Shown: piece by piece, positions 53,657-63,902 of the stretch | Layout: each line of letters begins with the position of its first letter | How positions within the stretch are numbered: the stretch's first letter is position 1 | Source: Trachythela sp. YZ-2020 | Taxonomy: Eukaryota > Cnidaria > Anthozoa > Malacalcyonacea > Clavulariidae | DNA: 64,000 nucleotides | Reading direction: 5' to 3' | NCBI GenBank assembly: GCA_016169945.1 | Contig: JADLSH010000367.1 | Span: 6,042,501-6,106,500 of the forward strand | The notes under the pieces: model-generated | Seen by the model: the letters and a program-made list of their open reading frames with translations, nothing else | What the model was told of the DNA's origin: nothing | Databases searched by the model: none | Translations under genes and position numbers: made by a program

Positions 53657-53738
53657 CGACGAGGATGGGATTCGAACCCACGCGGGCAGAGCCCAATGGA
53701 TTAGCAGTCCATCGCCTTAACCACTCGGCCACCTCGTC
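53657..53738 (-). tRNA. tRNA-Ser(GCT), variant variable arm
   Basis: Canonical except that the variable-arm stem GTGC/GCAC is GGGC/GCCC, a paired change that keeps the stem. Probably functional. Confidence 0.85.
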
Positions 53739-53899
53739 TGCCTCTGTCGTCGAAAACTTTTAAGACTCAAATCACGTTGTTCAAATTTTCATCTCAGGTC
53801 GACCTTAACTTTTAAAAAAACTAAACGAAATGACAGTGATCTTGAGTTTTGTTAAAAAACCATTGTTCAACAACTTTCCTTGCTTGCAAAGTTATTGAG

Positions 53900-53981
53900 T
53901 GACGAGGTTAGGATTCCAACCGAGGCGTGCAGAGCACAATGGATTAGCAGTCCATCACCTTAGCCACTCGGTACCATTGTC
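53900..53981 (-). pseudogene. tRNA-Ser-like, type B
   Basis: Type B T-loop (GGTTGGAATCC) and mismatched acceptor stem. Confidence 0.82.
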
Positions 53982-54147
53982 AGTCTCTGTCATCGAAAGG
54001 TTTTATAACTCAAATCAAATTGTTTTAATTTTCATATCAGTGTCGAAATATAATGTTCAAAAGTTTCTAAATTCAATGACATTGATCATAAGTTTAATGA
54101 AAAAATTGCTCTTGAACCAATTTTGCTACTGTAGTAGTATTATTGAA

Positions 54148-54229
54148 CGACGAGGATGGGGTTCGAACCCACACGTGCAGAGGATAATGGATTAGGAGTC
54201 CTTCACCGTAGCCACTCCGTCACCTCGTC
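54148..54229 (-). pseudogene. tRNA-Ser-like, type C, anticodon CCT
   Basis: As other type C copies; extra changes in the D-loop and T-stem (GTGTGGGTTCGAACCCC). Confidence 0.78.
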
Positions 54230-54395
54230 TGTCTCTGTCGAAGAAAGGCTTTAAGACTCAAATCACATAATTCTAATTTTCTCCTCAGGGTTGACATCCA
54301 TTTTGAAAAATTACTACACTAAATGAGAGTGGTCTCAAGTTTTGTGAAAACAGTGTTCTTCAAACCTCTTTTGTTACCGCGGCAGTATTATTGAA

Positions 54396-54477
54396 CGACG
54401 AGGATGGGATTCGAACCCACGCGTGCAGAGCACAATGGATTAGCAGTCCATCGCCTTAACCACTCGGCCACCTCGTC
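54396..54477 (-). tRNA. tRNA-Ser(GCT)
   Basis: Reference copy. Acceptor GACGAGG/CCTCGTC with G73, anticodon stem ATGGA/TCCAT, loop CTGCTAA, long variable arm, T-arm GTGGGTTCGAATCCCAT. A-box TGGCCGAGTGG and B-box GGTTCGAATCC are consensus. The first T run downstream on the minus strand lies about 46 nt away (54347-54350). Confidence 0.95.
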
Positions 54478-54639
54478 TGCCTCTGTCGTCGAAATCTTTT
54501 AAGACTCAAATCACGTTGTTCAAATTTTCATCTCAGGTCGACCTTAATTTTAAAAAAAATTAAACAAAATGACAGTGATCTTGAGTTTTGTTAAAAAACC
54601 ATTGTTCAACCACTTTCGTCGCGTTGCAATGTTATTGAG

Positions 54640-54721
54640 TGACGAGGTTAGGATTCCAACCGAGGCGTGCAGAGCACAACGGATTAGCAGTCCATCACCT
54701 TAGCCACTCGGTTACATTGTC
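54640..54721 (-). pseudogene. tRNA-Ser-like, type B
   Basis: Type B copy with one further anticodon-stem change (CGTTG for CATTG). Confidence 0.82.
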
Positions 54722-54887
54722 TATCTCTGCCATCGAAAGGTTTTATAACTCAAATCAAATTGTTTTAATTTTCATATCAGTGTCGAAATATAATGTTCAA
54801 AAGTTTCTAAATTCAATGACATTGATCATAAGTTTAATGAAAAAATTGCTCTTCAACCAATTTTGTTACTGTAGTAGTATTATTGAA

Positions 54888-54969
54888 CGACGAGGATGAG
54901 GGTCGAACCCACGCGTGTAGAGGACAATGGATTAGGAGTCCTTCACCATAGCCACTCGGTCACCTCGTC
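54888..54969 (-). pseudogene. tRNA-Ser-like, type C, anticodon CCT
   Basis: Nearly identical to the copy at 53412. Confidence 0.78.
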
Positions 54970-55135
54970 TGTCTCTGTCGTAGAAAGGTTATAAGACACA
55001 AATTACATAATTCTAATTTTCTCGTCAGGGTTGACATCTATTTTGAAAAAATACTAAACTAAATGGGAGTGGTCTCAAGTTTTGTGAAAACAGTGTTCTT
55101 CAAACCTCTTTTGTTACCGTGGTAGTATTATTGAA

Positions 55136-55217
55136 CGACGAGGATGGGATTCGAACCCACGCGTGCAGAGCACATTGGATTAGCAGTCCATCGCCTTAAC
55201 CACTCGGCCACCTCGTC
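55136..55217 (-). tRNA. tRNA-Ser(GCT), one stem mismatch
   Basis: Canonical except TCCAA for TCCAT, giving a mismatch at positions 27-43. Confidence 0.8.
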
Positions 55218-55378
55218 TGCCTCTGTCGTCGAAAACTTTTAAGACTCAAATCACGTTGTTCAAATTTTCATCTCAGGTCGACCTTAACTTTTAAAAAAAC
55301 TAAACGAAATGACAGTGATCTTGAGTTTTGTTAAAAAACCATTGTTCAACAACTTTCCTTGCTTGCAAAGTTATTGAG

Positions 55379-55460
55379 TGACGAGGTTAGGATTCCAACC
55401 GAGGCGTGCAGAGCACAATGGATTAGCAGTCCATCACCTTAGCCACTCGGTACCATTGTC
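55379..55460 (-). pseudogene. tRNA-Ser-like, type B
   Basis: Type B T-loop and acceptor changes. Confidence 0.82.
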
Positions 55461-55626
55461 AGTCTCTGTCATCGAAAGGTTTTATAACTCAAATCAAATT
55501 GTTTTAATTTTCATATCAGTGTCGAAATATAATGTTCAAAAGTTTCTAAATTCAATGACATTGATCATAAGTTTAATGAAAAAATTGCTCTTGAACCAAT
55601 TTTGCTACTGTAGTAGTATTATTGAA

Positions 55627-55708
55627 CGACGAGGATGGGGTTCGAACCCACACGTGCAGAGGATAACGGATTAGGAGTCCTTCACCATAGCCACTCCGTC
55701 ACCTCGTC
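55627..55708 (-). pseudogene. tRNA-Ser-like, type C, anticodon CCT
   Basis: Type C copy, close to the one at 54148. Confidence 0.78.
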
Positions 55709-55874
55709 TGTTACTGTCGAAGAAAGGCTTTAAGACTCAAATCACATAATTCTAATTTTCTCCTCAGGGTTGACATCCATTTTGAAAAATTACTACACTA
55801 AATGAGAGTGGTCTCAAGTTTTGTGAAAACAGTGTTCTTCAAACCTCTTTTGTTACCGCGGCAGTATTATTGAA

Positions 55875-55956
55875 CGACGAGGATGGGATTCGAACCCACG
55901 CGTGCAGAGCACAATGGATTAGCAGTCCATCGCCTTAACCACTCGGTCAACTCGTC
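55875..55956 (-). pseudogene. tRNA-Ser(GCT), acceptor and D-stem mismatches
   Basis: Type A copy with GACGAGT TGACCGAG at its 5' end: mismatches at 7-66 and 10-25. Confidence 0.75.
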
Positions 55957-56118
55957 TGTCTCTGTCGTCGAAATCTTTTAAGACTCAAATCACGTTGTTC
56001 AAATTTTCATCTCAGGTCGACCTTAATTTTTAAAAAAATTAAACAAAATGACAGTGATCTTGAGTTTTGTTAAAAAACCATTGTTCAACAACTTTCGTCG
56101 CGTTGCAATGTTATTGAG

Positions 56119-56200
56119 TGACGAGGTTAGGATTCCAACCGAGGCGTGCAGAGCACAATGGATTAGCAGTCCATCACCTTAGCCACTCGGTTACATTGTC
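56119..56200 (-). pseudogene. tRNA-Ser-like, type B
   Basis: Type B copy, TTACATTGTC variant of the acceptor side. Confidence 0.82.
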
Positions 56201-56366
56201 TGTCTCTGCCATCGAAAGGTTTTATAACTCAAATCAAATTGTTTTAATTTTCATATCAGTGTCGAAATATAATGTTCAAAAGTTTCTAAATTCAATGACA
56301 TTGATCATAAGTTTAATGAAAAAATTGCTCTTGAACCAATTTTGCTACTGTAGTAGTATTATTGAA

Positions 56367-56448
56367 CGACGAGGATGGGGTTCGAACCCACGCGTGCAGA
56401 GGATAATGGATTAGGAGTCCTTCACCATAGCCACTCGGTCACCTCGTC
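56367..56448 (-). pseudogene. tRNA-Ser-like, type C, anticodon CCT
   Basis: Best preserved type C copy: perfect acceptor stem and T-arm (GTGGGTTCGAACCCCAT), D-stem ACC/GGT, anticodon loop CTCCTAA. The 28-42 mismatch and a weakened variable arm remain. Confidence 0.75.
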
Positions 56449-56614
56449 TGTCTCTGTCGTAGAAAGGTTTTAAGTCTCAAATCACATAATTCTAATTTTC
56501 TCCTCAGGGTTGACATCCATTTTGAAAAATTACTACACTAAATGAGAGTGGTCTCAAGTTTTGTGAAAACAGTGTTCTTCAAACCTCTTTTGTTACCGCG
56601 GCAGTATTATTGAA

Positions 56615-56696
56615 CGACGAGGATGGGATTCGAACCCACGCGTGCAGAGCACAATGGATTAGCAGTCCATCGCCTTAACCACTCGGCCACCTCGTC
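56615..56696 (-). tRNA. tRNA-Ser(GCT)
   Basis: Identical to the reference copy at 54396. Confidence 0.95.
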
Positions 56697-56857
56697 TGCC
56701 TCTGTCGTCGAAAACTTTTATGACTCAAATCACGTTGTTCAAATTTTCATCTCAGGTCGACCTTAATTTTTAAAAAAACTAAACGAAATGACAGTGATCT
56801 TGAGTTTTGTTAAAAAACCATTGTTCAACAACTTTCGTTGCTTGCAAAGTTATTGAG

Positions 56858-56939
56858 TGACGAGGTTAGGATTCCAACCGAGGCGTGCAGAGCACAATGG
56901 ATTAGCAGTCCATCACCTTAGCCACTCGGTTACATTGTC
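56858..56939 (-). pseudogene. tRNA-Ser-like, type B
   Basis: Type B copy. Confidence 0.82.
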
Positions 56940-57105
56940 TGTCTCTGCCATCGAAAGGTTTTATAACTCAAATCAAATTGTTTTAATTTTCATATCAGTG
57001 TCGAAATATAATGTTCAAAAGTTTCTAAATTCAATGACATTGATCATAAGTTTAATGAAAAAATTGCTCTTCAACCAATTTTGTTACTGTAGTAGTATTA
57101 TTGAA

Positions 57106-57187
57106 CGACGAGGATGGGCGTCGAACCCACGCGAGCAGAAGACAATGGATTAGGAGTCCTTCACCATAGCCACTCGGTCACCTCGTC
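57106..57187 (-). pseudogene. tRNA-Ser-like, type C, anticodon CCT
   Basis: Type C copy with T-stem change (GGTTCGACGCCC). Confidence 0.78.
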
Positions 57188-57353
57188 TGTCTCTGTCGTA
57201 GAAAGGCTTTAAGACTCAAATCACATAATTCTAATTTTCTCCTCAGGGTTGACATCCATTTTGAAAAATTACTAAACTAAATGAGAGTGGTCTCAAGTTT
57301 TGTGAAATCAGTGTTCTTCAAACCTCTTTTGTTACCGCGGCAGTATTATTGAA

Positions 57354-57435
57354 CGACGAGGATGGGATTCGAACCCACGCGTGCAGAGCACAATGGATTA
57401 GCAGTCCATCGCCTTAACCACTCGGCCACCTCGTC
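57354..57435 (-). tRNA. tRNA-Ser(GCT)
   Basis: Identical to the reference copy. Confidence 0.95.
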
Positions 57436-57597
57436 TGCCTCTGTCGTCGAAAACTTTTAAGACTCAAATCACGTTGTTCAAATTTTCATCTCAGGTCGAC
57501 CTTAATTTTTAAAAAAACTAAACAAAATGACAGTGATCTTGAGTTTTGTTAAAAAACCATTGTTCAACAACTTTCGTTGCGTTTCAATGTTATTGAG

Positions 57598-57679
57598 TGA
57601 CCAGGTTAGGATTCCAACCGAGGCGTGCAGAGCACAATGGATTAGCAGTCCATCACCTTAGCCACTCGGTACCATTGTC
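57598..57679 (-). pseudogene. tRNA-Ser-like, type B
   Basis: Type B copy; the 3' acceptor side reads CCTGGTC. Confidence 0.82.
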
Positions 57680-57839
57680 TGTCTCTGTCATCGAAAGGTT
57701 TTATAACTCAAATCAAATTGTTTTAATTTTCATATCAGTGTCGAAATATAATGTTCAAAAGTTTCTAAATTCAATGACATTGATCATAAGTTTAATGAAA
57801 AAATTGCTCTTCAACCAATTTTGTTACTGTATTATTGAA

Positions 57840-57922
57840 CGACACGGATGGGGGTCGAACGCACGCGAGCAGAGGATAATGGATTTAGGAGTCCTTCACC
57901 ATAGCCACTCGGTCACCTCGTC
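57840..57922 (-). pseudogene. tRNA-Ser-like, type C, extra base
   Basis: 83 nt, with one extra base beside the anticodon loop and acceptor changes (CCGTGTC). Confidence 0.78.
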
Positions 57923-58088
57923 TGTCTCTGTCGTAGAAAGGTTTTAAGTCTCAAATCACATAATTCTAATTTTTTCCTCAGGGTTGACATCCATTTTGAA
58001 AAATTACTACACTAAATGAGAGTGGTCTCAAGTTTTGTGAAATCAGTGTTCTTCAAACCTCTTTTGTTACCGCGGCAGTATTATTGAA

Positions 58089-58170
58089 CGACGAGGATGG
58101 GATTCGAACCCACGCGTGCAGAGCACAATGGATTAGCAGTCCATCGCCTTAACCACTCGGCCACCTCGTC
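58089..58170 (-). tRNA. tRNA-Ser(GCT)
   Basis: Identical to the reference copy. Confidence 0.95.
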
Positions 58171-58332
58171 TGCCTCTGTCGTCGAAAACTTTTAAGACTC
58201 AAATCACGTTGTTCAAATTTTCATCTCAGGTCGACCTTAATTTTTAAAAAAATTAAACAAAATGACAGTGATCTTGAGTTTTGTTAAAAAACCATTGTTC
58301 AACAACTTTCGTTGCGTTGCAATGTTATTGAG

Positions 58333-58414
58333 TGACCAGGTTAGGATTCCAACCGAGGCGTGCAGAGCACAATGGATTAGCAGTCCATCACCTTAGCCAC
58401 TCGGGTACATTGTC
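58333..58414 (-). pseudogene. tRNA-Ser-like, type B
   Basis: Type B copy. Confidence 0.82.
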
Positions 58415-58580
58415 TGTCTCTGCCATCGAAAGGTTTTATAACTCAAATCAAATTGTTTTAATTTTCATATCAGTGTCGAAATATAATGTTCAAAAGTTTC
58501 TAAATTCAATGACATTGATCATAAGTTTAATGAAAAAATTGCTCTTCAACCAATTTTTTTACTGTAGTAGTATTATTGAA

Positions 58581-58662
58581 CGACGAGGATGGGGGTCGAA
58601 CCCACGCGAGCAGAGGACAATGGATTAGGAGTCCTTCACCATAGCCACTTGGTCACCTCGTC
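58581..58662 (-). pseudogene. tRNA-Ser-like, type C, anticodon CCT
   Basis: Type C copy with an A-box change (CCAAGTGG). Confidence 0.78.
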
Positions 58663-58828
58663 TGTCTCTGTCGTAGAAAGGCTTTAAGACTCAAATCACA
58701 TAATTCTAATTTTCTCCTCAGGGTTGACATCCATTTTGAAAAATTACTAAACTAAATGAGAGTGGTCTCAAGTTTTGTGAAAACAGTGTTCTTCAAACCT
58801 CTTTTGTTACCGCGGCAGTATTATTGAA

Positions 58829-58910
58829 CGACGAGGATGGGATTCGAACCCACGCGTGCAGAGCACAATGGATTAGCAGTCCATCGCCTTAACCACTCGG
58901 CCACCTCGTC
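58829..58910 (-). tRNA. tRNA-Ser(GCT)
   Basis: Identical to the reference copy. Confidence 0.95.
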
Positions 58911-59071
58911 TGCCTCTGTCGTCGAAAACTTTTAAGACTCAAATCACGTTGTTCAAATTTTCATCTCAGGTCGACCTTAATTTTTAAAAAAACTAAACGA
59001 AATGACAGTGATCTTGAGTTTTGTTAAAAAACCATTGTTCAACAACTTTCGTTGCTTGCAAAGTTATTGAG

Positions 59072-59153
59072 TGACGAGGTTAGGATTCCAACCGAGGCGT
59101 GCAGAGCACAATGGATTAGCAGTCCATCACCTTAGCCACTCGGTACCATTGTC
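59072..59153 (-). pseudogene. tRNA-Ser-like, type B
   Basis: Type B copy. Confidence 0.82.
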
Positions 59154-59318
59154 TGTCTCTGTCATCGAAAGGTTTTATAACTCAAATCAAATTGTTTTAA
59201 TTTTCATATCAGTGTCGAAATATAATGTTCAAAAGTTTCTAAATTCAATGACATTGATCATAAGTTAATGAAAAAATTGCTCTTGAACCAATTTTGTTAC
59301 TGTAGTAGTATTATTGAA

Positions 59319-59400
59319 CGACGAGGATGGGGTTCGAACCCACGCGAGGAGAGGATAATGGATTAGGAGTCCTTCACCATAGCCACTCGGTCACCTCGTC
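59319..59400 (-). pseudogene. tRNA-Ser-like, type C, anticodon CCT
   Basis: Type C copy with intact T-loop and a changed variable arm (CTCTCCTCGCG). Confidence 0.78.
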
Positions 59401-59566
59401 TGTCTCTGTCGGTGAAAGGCTTTAAGACTCAAATCACATAATTCTAATTTTCTCCTCAGGGTTGACATCCATTTTGAAAAATTACTAAACTAAATGAGAG
59501 TGGTCTCAAGTTTTGTGAAAACAGTGTTCTTCAAACCTCTTTTGTTACCGCGGCAGTATTATTGAA

Positions 59567-59648
59567 CGACGAGGATGGGATTCGAACCCACGCGTGCAGA
59601 GCACAATGGATTAGCAGTCCATCGCCTTAACCACTCGGCCACCTCGTC
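59567..59648 (-). tRNA. tRNA-Ser(GCT)
   Basis: Identical to the reference copy. Confidence 0.95.
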
Positions 59649-59810
59649 TGCCTCTGTCGTCGAAAACTTTTAAGACTCAAATCACGTTGTTCAAATTTTC
59701 ATCTCAGGTCGACCTTAATTTTTAAAAAAATTAAACAAAATGACAGTGATCTTGAGTTTTGTTAAAAAACCATTGTTCAACCACTTTCGTTGCGTTGCAA
59801 TGTTATTGAG

Positions 59811-59892
59811 TGACGAGGTTAGGATTCCAACCGAGGCGTGCAGAGCACAATGGATTAGTAGTCCATCACCTTAGCCACTCGGTTACATTGTC
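59811..59892 (-). pseudogene. tRNA-Ser-like, type B, anticodon ACT
   Basis: Type B copy in which the anticodon loop reads CTACTAA (GCT changed to ACT). Confidence 0.82.
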
Positions 59893-60058
59893 TGTCTCTG
59901 CCATCGAAAGGTTTTATAACTCAAATCAAATTGTTTTAATTTTCATATCAGTGTCGAAATATAATGTTCAAAAGTTTCTAAATTCAATGACATTGATCAT
60001 AAGTTTAATGAAAAAATTGCTCTTGAACCAATTTTGTTACTGTAGTAGTATTATTGAA

Positions 60059-60140
60059 CGACGAGGATGGGGTTCGATCCCACGCGTGTAGAGGACAATG
60101 GATTAGGAGTCCTTCACCATAGCCACTCGGTCAACTCGTC
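60059..60140 (-). pseudogene. tRNA-Ser-like, type C, anticodon CCT
   Basis: Type C copy with acceptor change GACGAGT and T-loop GGGATCGAACCCC. Confidence 0.78.
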
Positions 60141-60306
60141 TGTCTCTGTCGTAGAAAGGTTATAAGACTCAAATTACATAATTCTAATTTTCTCGTCAGG
60201 GTTGACATCCATTTTGAAAAATTACTAAACTAAATGGGAGTGGTCTCAAGTTTTGTGAAAACAGTGTTCTTCAAACCTCTTTTGTTACCGCGGTAGTATT
60301 ATTGAA

Positions 60307-60388
60307 CGACGAGGATGGGATTCGAACCCACGCGTGCAGAGCACAATGGATTAGCAGTCCATCGCCTTAACCACTCGGCCACCTCGTC
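60307..60388 (-). tRNA. tRNA-Ser(GCT)
   Basis: Identical to the reference copy. Confidence 0.95.
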
Positions 60389-60549
60389 TGCCTCTGTCGT
60401 CGAAAACTTTTAAGACTCAAATCACGTTGTTCAAATTTTCATCTCAGGTCGACCTTAATTTTTAAAAAAACTAAACGAAATGACAGTGATCTTGAGTTTT
60501 GTTAAAAAACCATTGTTCAACCACTTTCGTTGCTTGGAAAGTTATTGAG

Positions 60550-60631
60550 TGACGATGTTAGGATTCCAACCTAGGCGTGCAGAGCAAAATGGATTAGCAG
60601 TCCATCACCTTAGCCACTCGGTACCATTGTC
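60550..60631 (-). pseudogene. tRNA-Ser-like, type B
   Basis: Type B copy with further changes in the acceptor (CATCGTC) and variable arm. Confidence 0.82.
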
Positions 60632-60796
60632 TGTCTCTGTCATCGAAAGGTTTTATAACTCAAATCAAATTGTTTTAATTTTCATATCAGTGTCGAAATA
60701 TAATGTTCAAAAGTTTCTAAATTCAATGACATTGATCATAAGTTTAATGAAAAAATTGCTCTTCAACCAATTTTGTTACTGTAGTAGTATTATTGA

Positions 60797-60871
60797 GGGG
60801 GGGGTCGAACCCACGCGTGTAGAGGACAATGGATTAGGAGTCCTTCACCATAGCCACTCGGTCACCTCGTC
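60797..60871 (-). pseudogene. tRNA-Ser-like, type C, 3' end lost
   Basis: The 3' acceptor strand is replaced by a short C run on the minus strand (G run at 60797-60804). Confidence 0.78.
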
Positions 60872-61037
60872 TGTCTCTGTCGTAGAAAGGTTATAAGACA
60901 CAAATTACATAATTCTAATTTTCTCCTCAGGGTTGACATCCATTTTGAAAAATTACTAAACTAAATGAGAGTGGTCTCAAGTTTTGTGAAAACAGTGTTC
61001 TTCAAACCTCTTTTGTTACCGCGGCAGTATTATTGAA

Positions 61038-61119
61038 CGACGAGGATGGGATTCGAACCCATGCGTGCAGAGCACAATGGATTAGCAGTACATCGCCTCA
61101 ACCACTCGGCCACCTCGTC
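61038..61119 (-). pseudogene. tRNA-Ser(GCT), anticodon-stem mismatch
   Basis: Type A copy with ATGTA for ATGGA in the anticodon stem and a D-loop change. Confidence 0.75.
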
Positions 61120-61283
61120 TGCCTCTGTCGTCGAAAACTTTTAAGACTCAAATCATGTTGTTCACATTTTCATCTCAGGTCGACATTAATTTTTTAAAAA
61201 TTTTAAACGAAGTGACAGTGATCTTGAGTTTTGTCAAAAAACCCATTGTTCAACCACTTTCGTTGCGTTGCAATGTTATTGAG

Positions 61284-61365
61284 TGACGAGGTTAGGATTC
61301 CAACCGAGGCGTGCAGAGCACAATGGATTAGCAGTCCATCACCTTAGCCACTCGGTTACATTGTC
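61284..61365 (-). pseudogene. tRNA-Ser-like, type B
   Basis: Type B copy. Confidence 0.82.
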
Positions 61366-61528
61366 TGTCTCTGCCATCGAAAGGTTTTATAACTCAAATC
61401 AAATTGTTTTAATTTTCATATCAGTGTCGAAATATAATGTTCAAAAGTTGCTAAATTCAATGATATTGATCATAAGTTTAATGTAAAAATTGCTCTTGAA
61501 CCAATTTTGTTACTGTAGTATTATTGAA

Positions 61529-61610
61529 CGACGAGGATGGGGTTCGATCCCACGCGTGTAGAGGACAATGGATTAGGAGTCCTTCACCATAGCCACTCGG
61601 TCAACTCGTC
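61529..61610 (-). pseudogene. tRNA-Ser-like, type C, anticodon CCT
   Basis: Same variant as the copy at 60059. Confidence 0.78.
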
Positions 61611-61776
61611 TGTCTCTGTCGTAGAAAGGTTATAAGACTCAAATTACATAATTCTAATTTTCTCGTCAGGGTTGACATCCATTTTGAAAAATTACTAAAC
61701 TAAATGGGAGTGGTCTCAAGTTTTGTGAAAACAGTGTTCTTCAAACCTCTTTTGTTACCGCGGCAGTATTATTGAA

Positions 61777-61858
61777 CGACGAGGATGGGATTCGAACCCA
61801 CGCGTGCAGAGCACAATGGATTAGCAGTCCATCGCCTTAACCACTCGGCCACCTCGTC
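61777..61858 (-). tRNA. tRNA-Ser(GCT)
   Basis: Identical to the reference copy. Confidence 0.95.
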
Positions 61859-62022
61859 TGCCTCTGTCGTCGAAAACTTTTAAGACTCAAATCATGTTGT
61901 TCACATTTTCATCTCAGGTCGACATTAATTTTTGAAAAATTTTAAACGAAATGATAGTGATCTTGAGTTTTGTCAAAAAACCCATTGTTCAACCACTTTC
62001 GTTGCGTTGCAAAGTTATTGAG

Positions 62023-62090
62023 CGACGAGGTTAGGATTCCAACCGGGGCGTGCAGAGCACAATGGTTAGCAGTCCATCAACTTAACCACG
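62023..62090 (-). pseudogene. tRNA-Ser-like, type B, truncated
   Basis: Type B copy cut in the D-arm and joined to a type C-like unit that follows. Confidence 0.75.
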
Positions 62091-62101
62091 AACTTATTGA
62101 A

Positions 62102-62183
62102 CGACGAGGATGGGGTTCGAACCCACGCGTGCAGAGGACAATGGATTAGGAGTCCTTCACCATAGCCACTAGGTTACATTGTC
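62102..62183 (-). pseudogene. tRNA-Ser-like, C/B chimera
   Basis: 3' part and anticodon (CCT) are type C; the 5' acceptor side (GACAATGTAACC) is type B. A recombination or gene-conversion product. Confidence 0.8.
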
Positions 62184-62255
62184 TGTCTCTGCCATCGAAA
62201 GGTTTTATAACTCAAATCAAATTGTTTTAATTTTCATATCAGTGTCGAAATATAA

Positions 62256-62329
62256 TTAGGATTCCAACCGAGGCGTGCAGAGCACAATGGATTAGCAGTC
62301 CATCACCTTAGCCACTCGGTTACATTGTC
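62256..62329 (-). pseudogene. tRNA-Ser-like, type B, 3' truncated
   Basis: Begins within the T-arm; part of a local 146-bp tandem duplication. Confidence 0.8.
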
Positions 62330-62401
62330 TGTCTCTGCCATCGAAAGGTTTTATAACTCAAATCAAATTGTTTTAATTTTCATATCAGTGTCGAAATATA
62401 A

Positions 62402-62475
62402 TTAGGATTCCAACCGAGGCGTGCAGAGCACAATGGATTAGCAGTCCATCACCTTAGCCACTCGGTTACATTGTC
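62402..62475 (-). pseudogene. tRNA-Ser-like, type B, 3' truncated
   Basis: Second unit of the 146-bp duplication, same truncation. Confidence 0.8.
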
Positions 62476-62641
62476 TGTCTCTGCCATCGAAAGGTTTTAT
62501 AACTCAAATCAAATTGTTTTAATTTTCATATCAGTGTCGAAATATAATGTTCAAAAGTTGCTAAATTCAATGACATTGATCATAAGTTTAATGTAAAAAT
62601 TGCTCTTGAACCAATTTTGTTACTGTAGTAGTATTATTGAA

Positions 62642-62723
62642 CGACGAGGATGGGGTTCGATCCCACGCGTGTAGAGGACAATGGATTAGGAGTCCTTCAC
62701 CACAGCCACTCGGTCACGTCGTC
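62642..62723 (-). pseudogene. tRNA-Ser-like, type C, anticodon CCT
   Basis: Type C copy with 5' acceptor GACGACG. Confidence 0.78.
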
Positions 62724-62889
62724 TGTCTCTGTCGTAGAAAGGTTATAAGACTCAATTTACATAATTCTAATTTTCTCGTCAGGGTTGACATCCATTTTGA
62801 AAAATTACTAAACTAAATGCGAGTGGTCTCAAGTTTTGTGAAAACAGTGTTCTTCAAACCTCTTTTGTTACCGCGGCAGTATTATTGAA

Positions 62890-62971
62890 CGACGAGGATG
62901 GGATTCGAACCCACGCGTGCAGAGCACAATGGATTAGCAGTCCATCGCCTTAACCACTCGGCCACCTCGTC
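62890..62971 (-). tRNA. tRNA-Ser(GCT)
   Basis: Identical to the reference copy. Confidence 0.95.
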
Positions 62972-63133
62972 TGCCTCTGTCGTCGAAAACTTTTAAGACT
63001 CAAATCACGTTGTTCAAATTTTCATCTCAGGTCGACCTTAATTTTTAAAAAAATTAAACAAAATGACAGTGATCTTGAGTTTTGTTAAAAAACAATTGTT
63101 CAACCACTTTCGTTGCGTTGCAAAGTTATTGAG

Positions 63134-63215
63134 TGACGAGGTTAGGATTCCAACCGAGGCGTGCAGAGCACAATGGATTAGCAGTCCATCACCTTAGCCA
63201 CTCGGTACAATTGTC
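63134..63215 (-). pseudogene. tRNA-Ser-like, type B
   Basis: Type B copy. Its 5' flank switches to type A spacer text near 63265, so no C or A unit follows before the next B copy at 63407. Confidence 0.8.
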
Positions 63216-63406
63216 TGTCTCTACCATCGAAAGGTTTTATAACTCAAATCAAATTGTTTTAATTTTAAGACTCAAATCACGTTGTTCAAATTTTCAGCTC
63301 AGGTCGACATTAATTTTTAAAAAATTTTAAACGAAGTGACAGTGATCTTGAGCTTTGTTAAAAAACCATTGTTCAACCACTTTCGTTGCGTTGCAATGTT
63401 ATTGAG

Positions 63407-63488
63407 TGACGAGGTTAGGATTCCAACCGAGGCGTGCAGAGCACAATGGATTAGCAGTCCATCACCTTAGCCACTCGGTTACATTGTC
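63407..63488 (-). pseudogene. tRNA-Ser-like, type B
   Basis: Type B copy. Confidence 0.82.
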
Positions 63489-63654
63489 TGTCTCTGCCAT
63501 CGAAAGGTTTTATAACTCAAATCAAATTGTTTTAATTTTCATATCAGTGTCGAAATATAATGTTCAAAAGTTTGTAAATTCAATGACATTGATCATAAGT
63601 TTAATGAAAAAATTGCTCTTGAACCAATTTTGTTACTGTAGTAGTATTATTGAA

Positions 63655-63736
63655 CGACGAGGATGGGGTTCGATCCCACGCGTGTAGAGGACAATGGATT
63701 AGGAGTCCTTCACCATAGCCACTCGGTCAACTCGTC
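63655..63736 (-). pseudogene. tRNA-Ser-like, type C, anticodon CCT
   Basis: Same variant as 60059 and 61529. Confidence 0.78.
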
Positions 63737-63902
63737 TGTCTCTGTCGTAGAAAGGTTATAAGACTCAAATTACATAATTCTAATTTTCTCGTCAGGGTTG
63801 ACATCCATTTTGAAAAATTACTAAACTAAATGCGAGTGGTCTCAAGTTTTGTGAAAACAGTGTTCTTCAAACCTCTTTTGTTATCGCGATAGTATTATCG
63901 AA

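Noticed and set aside
53164..63687. About a dozen near-identical plus-strand frames of 65-116 codons beginning MTRLGFQPRRAEHNGLAV
   Set aside because: They are translations of the type B pseudo-tRNA and its spacer on the opposite strand. Their conservation follows from homogenisation of the repeat at the DNA level.
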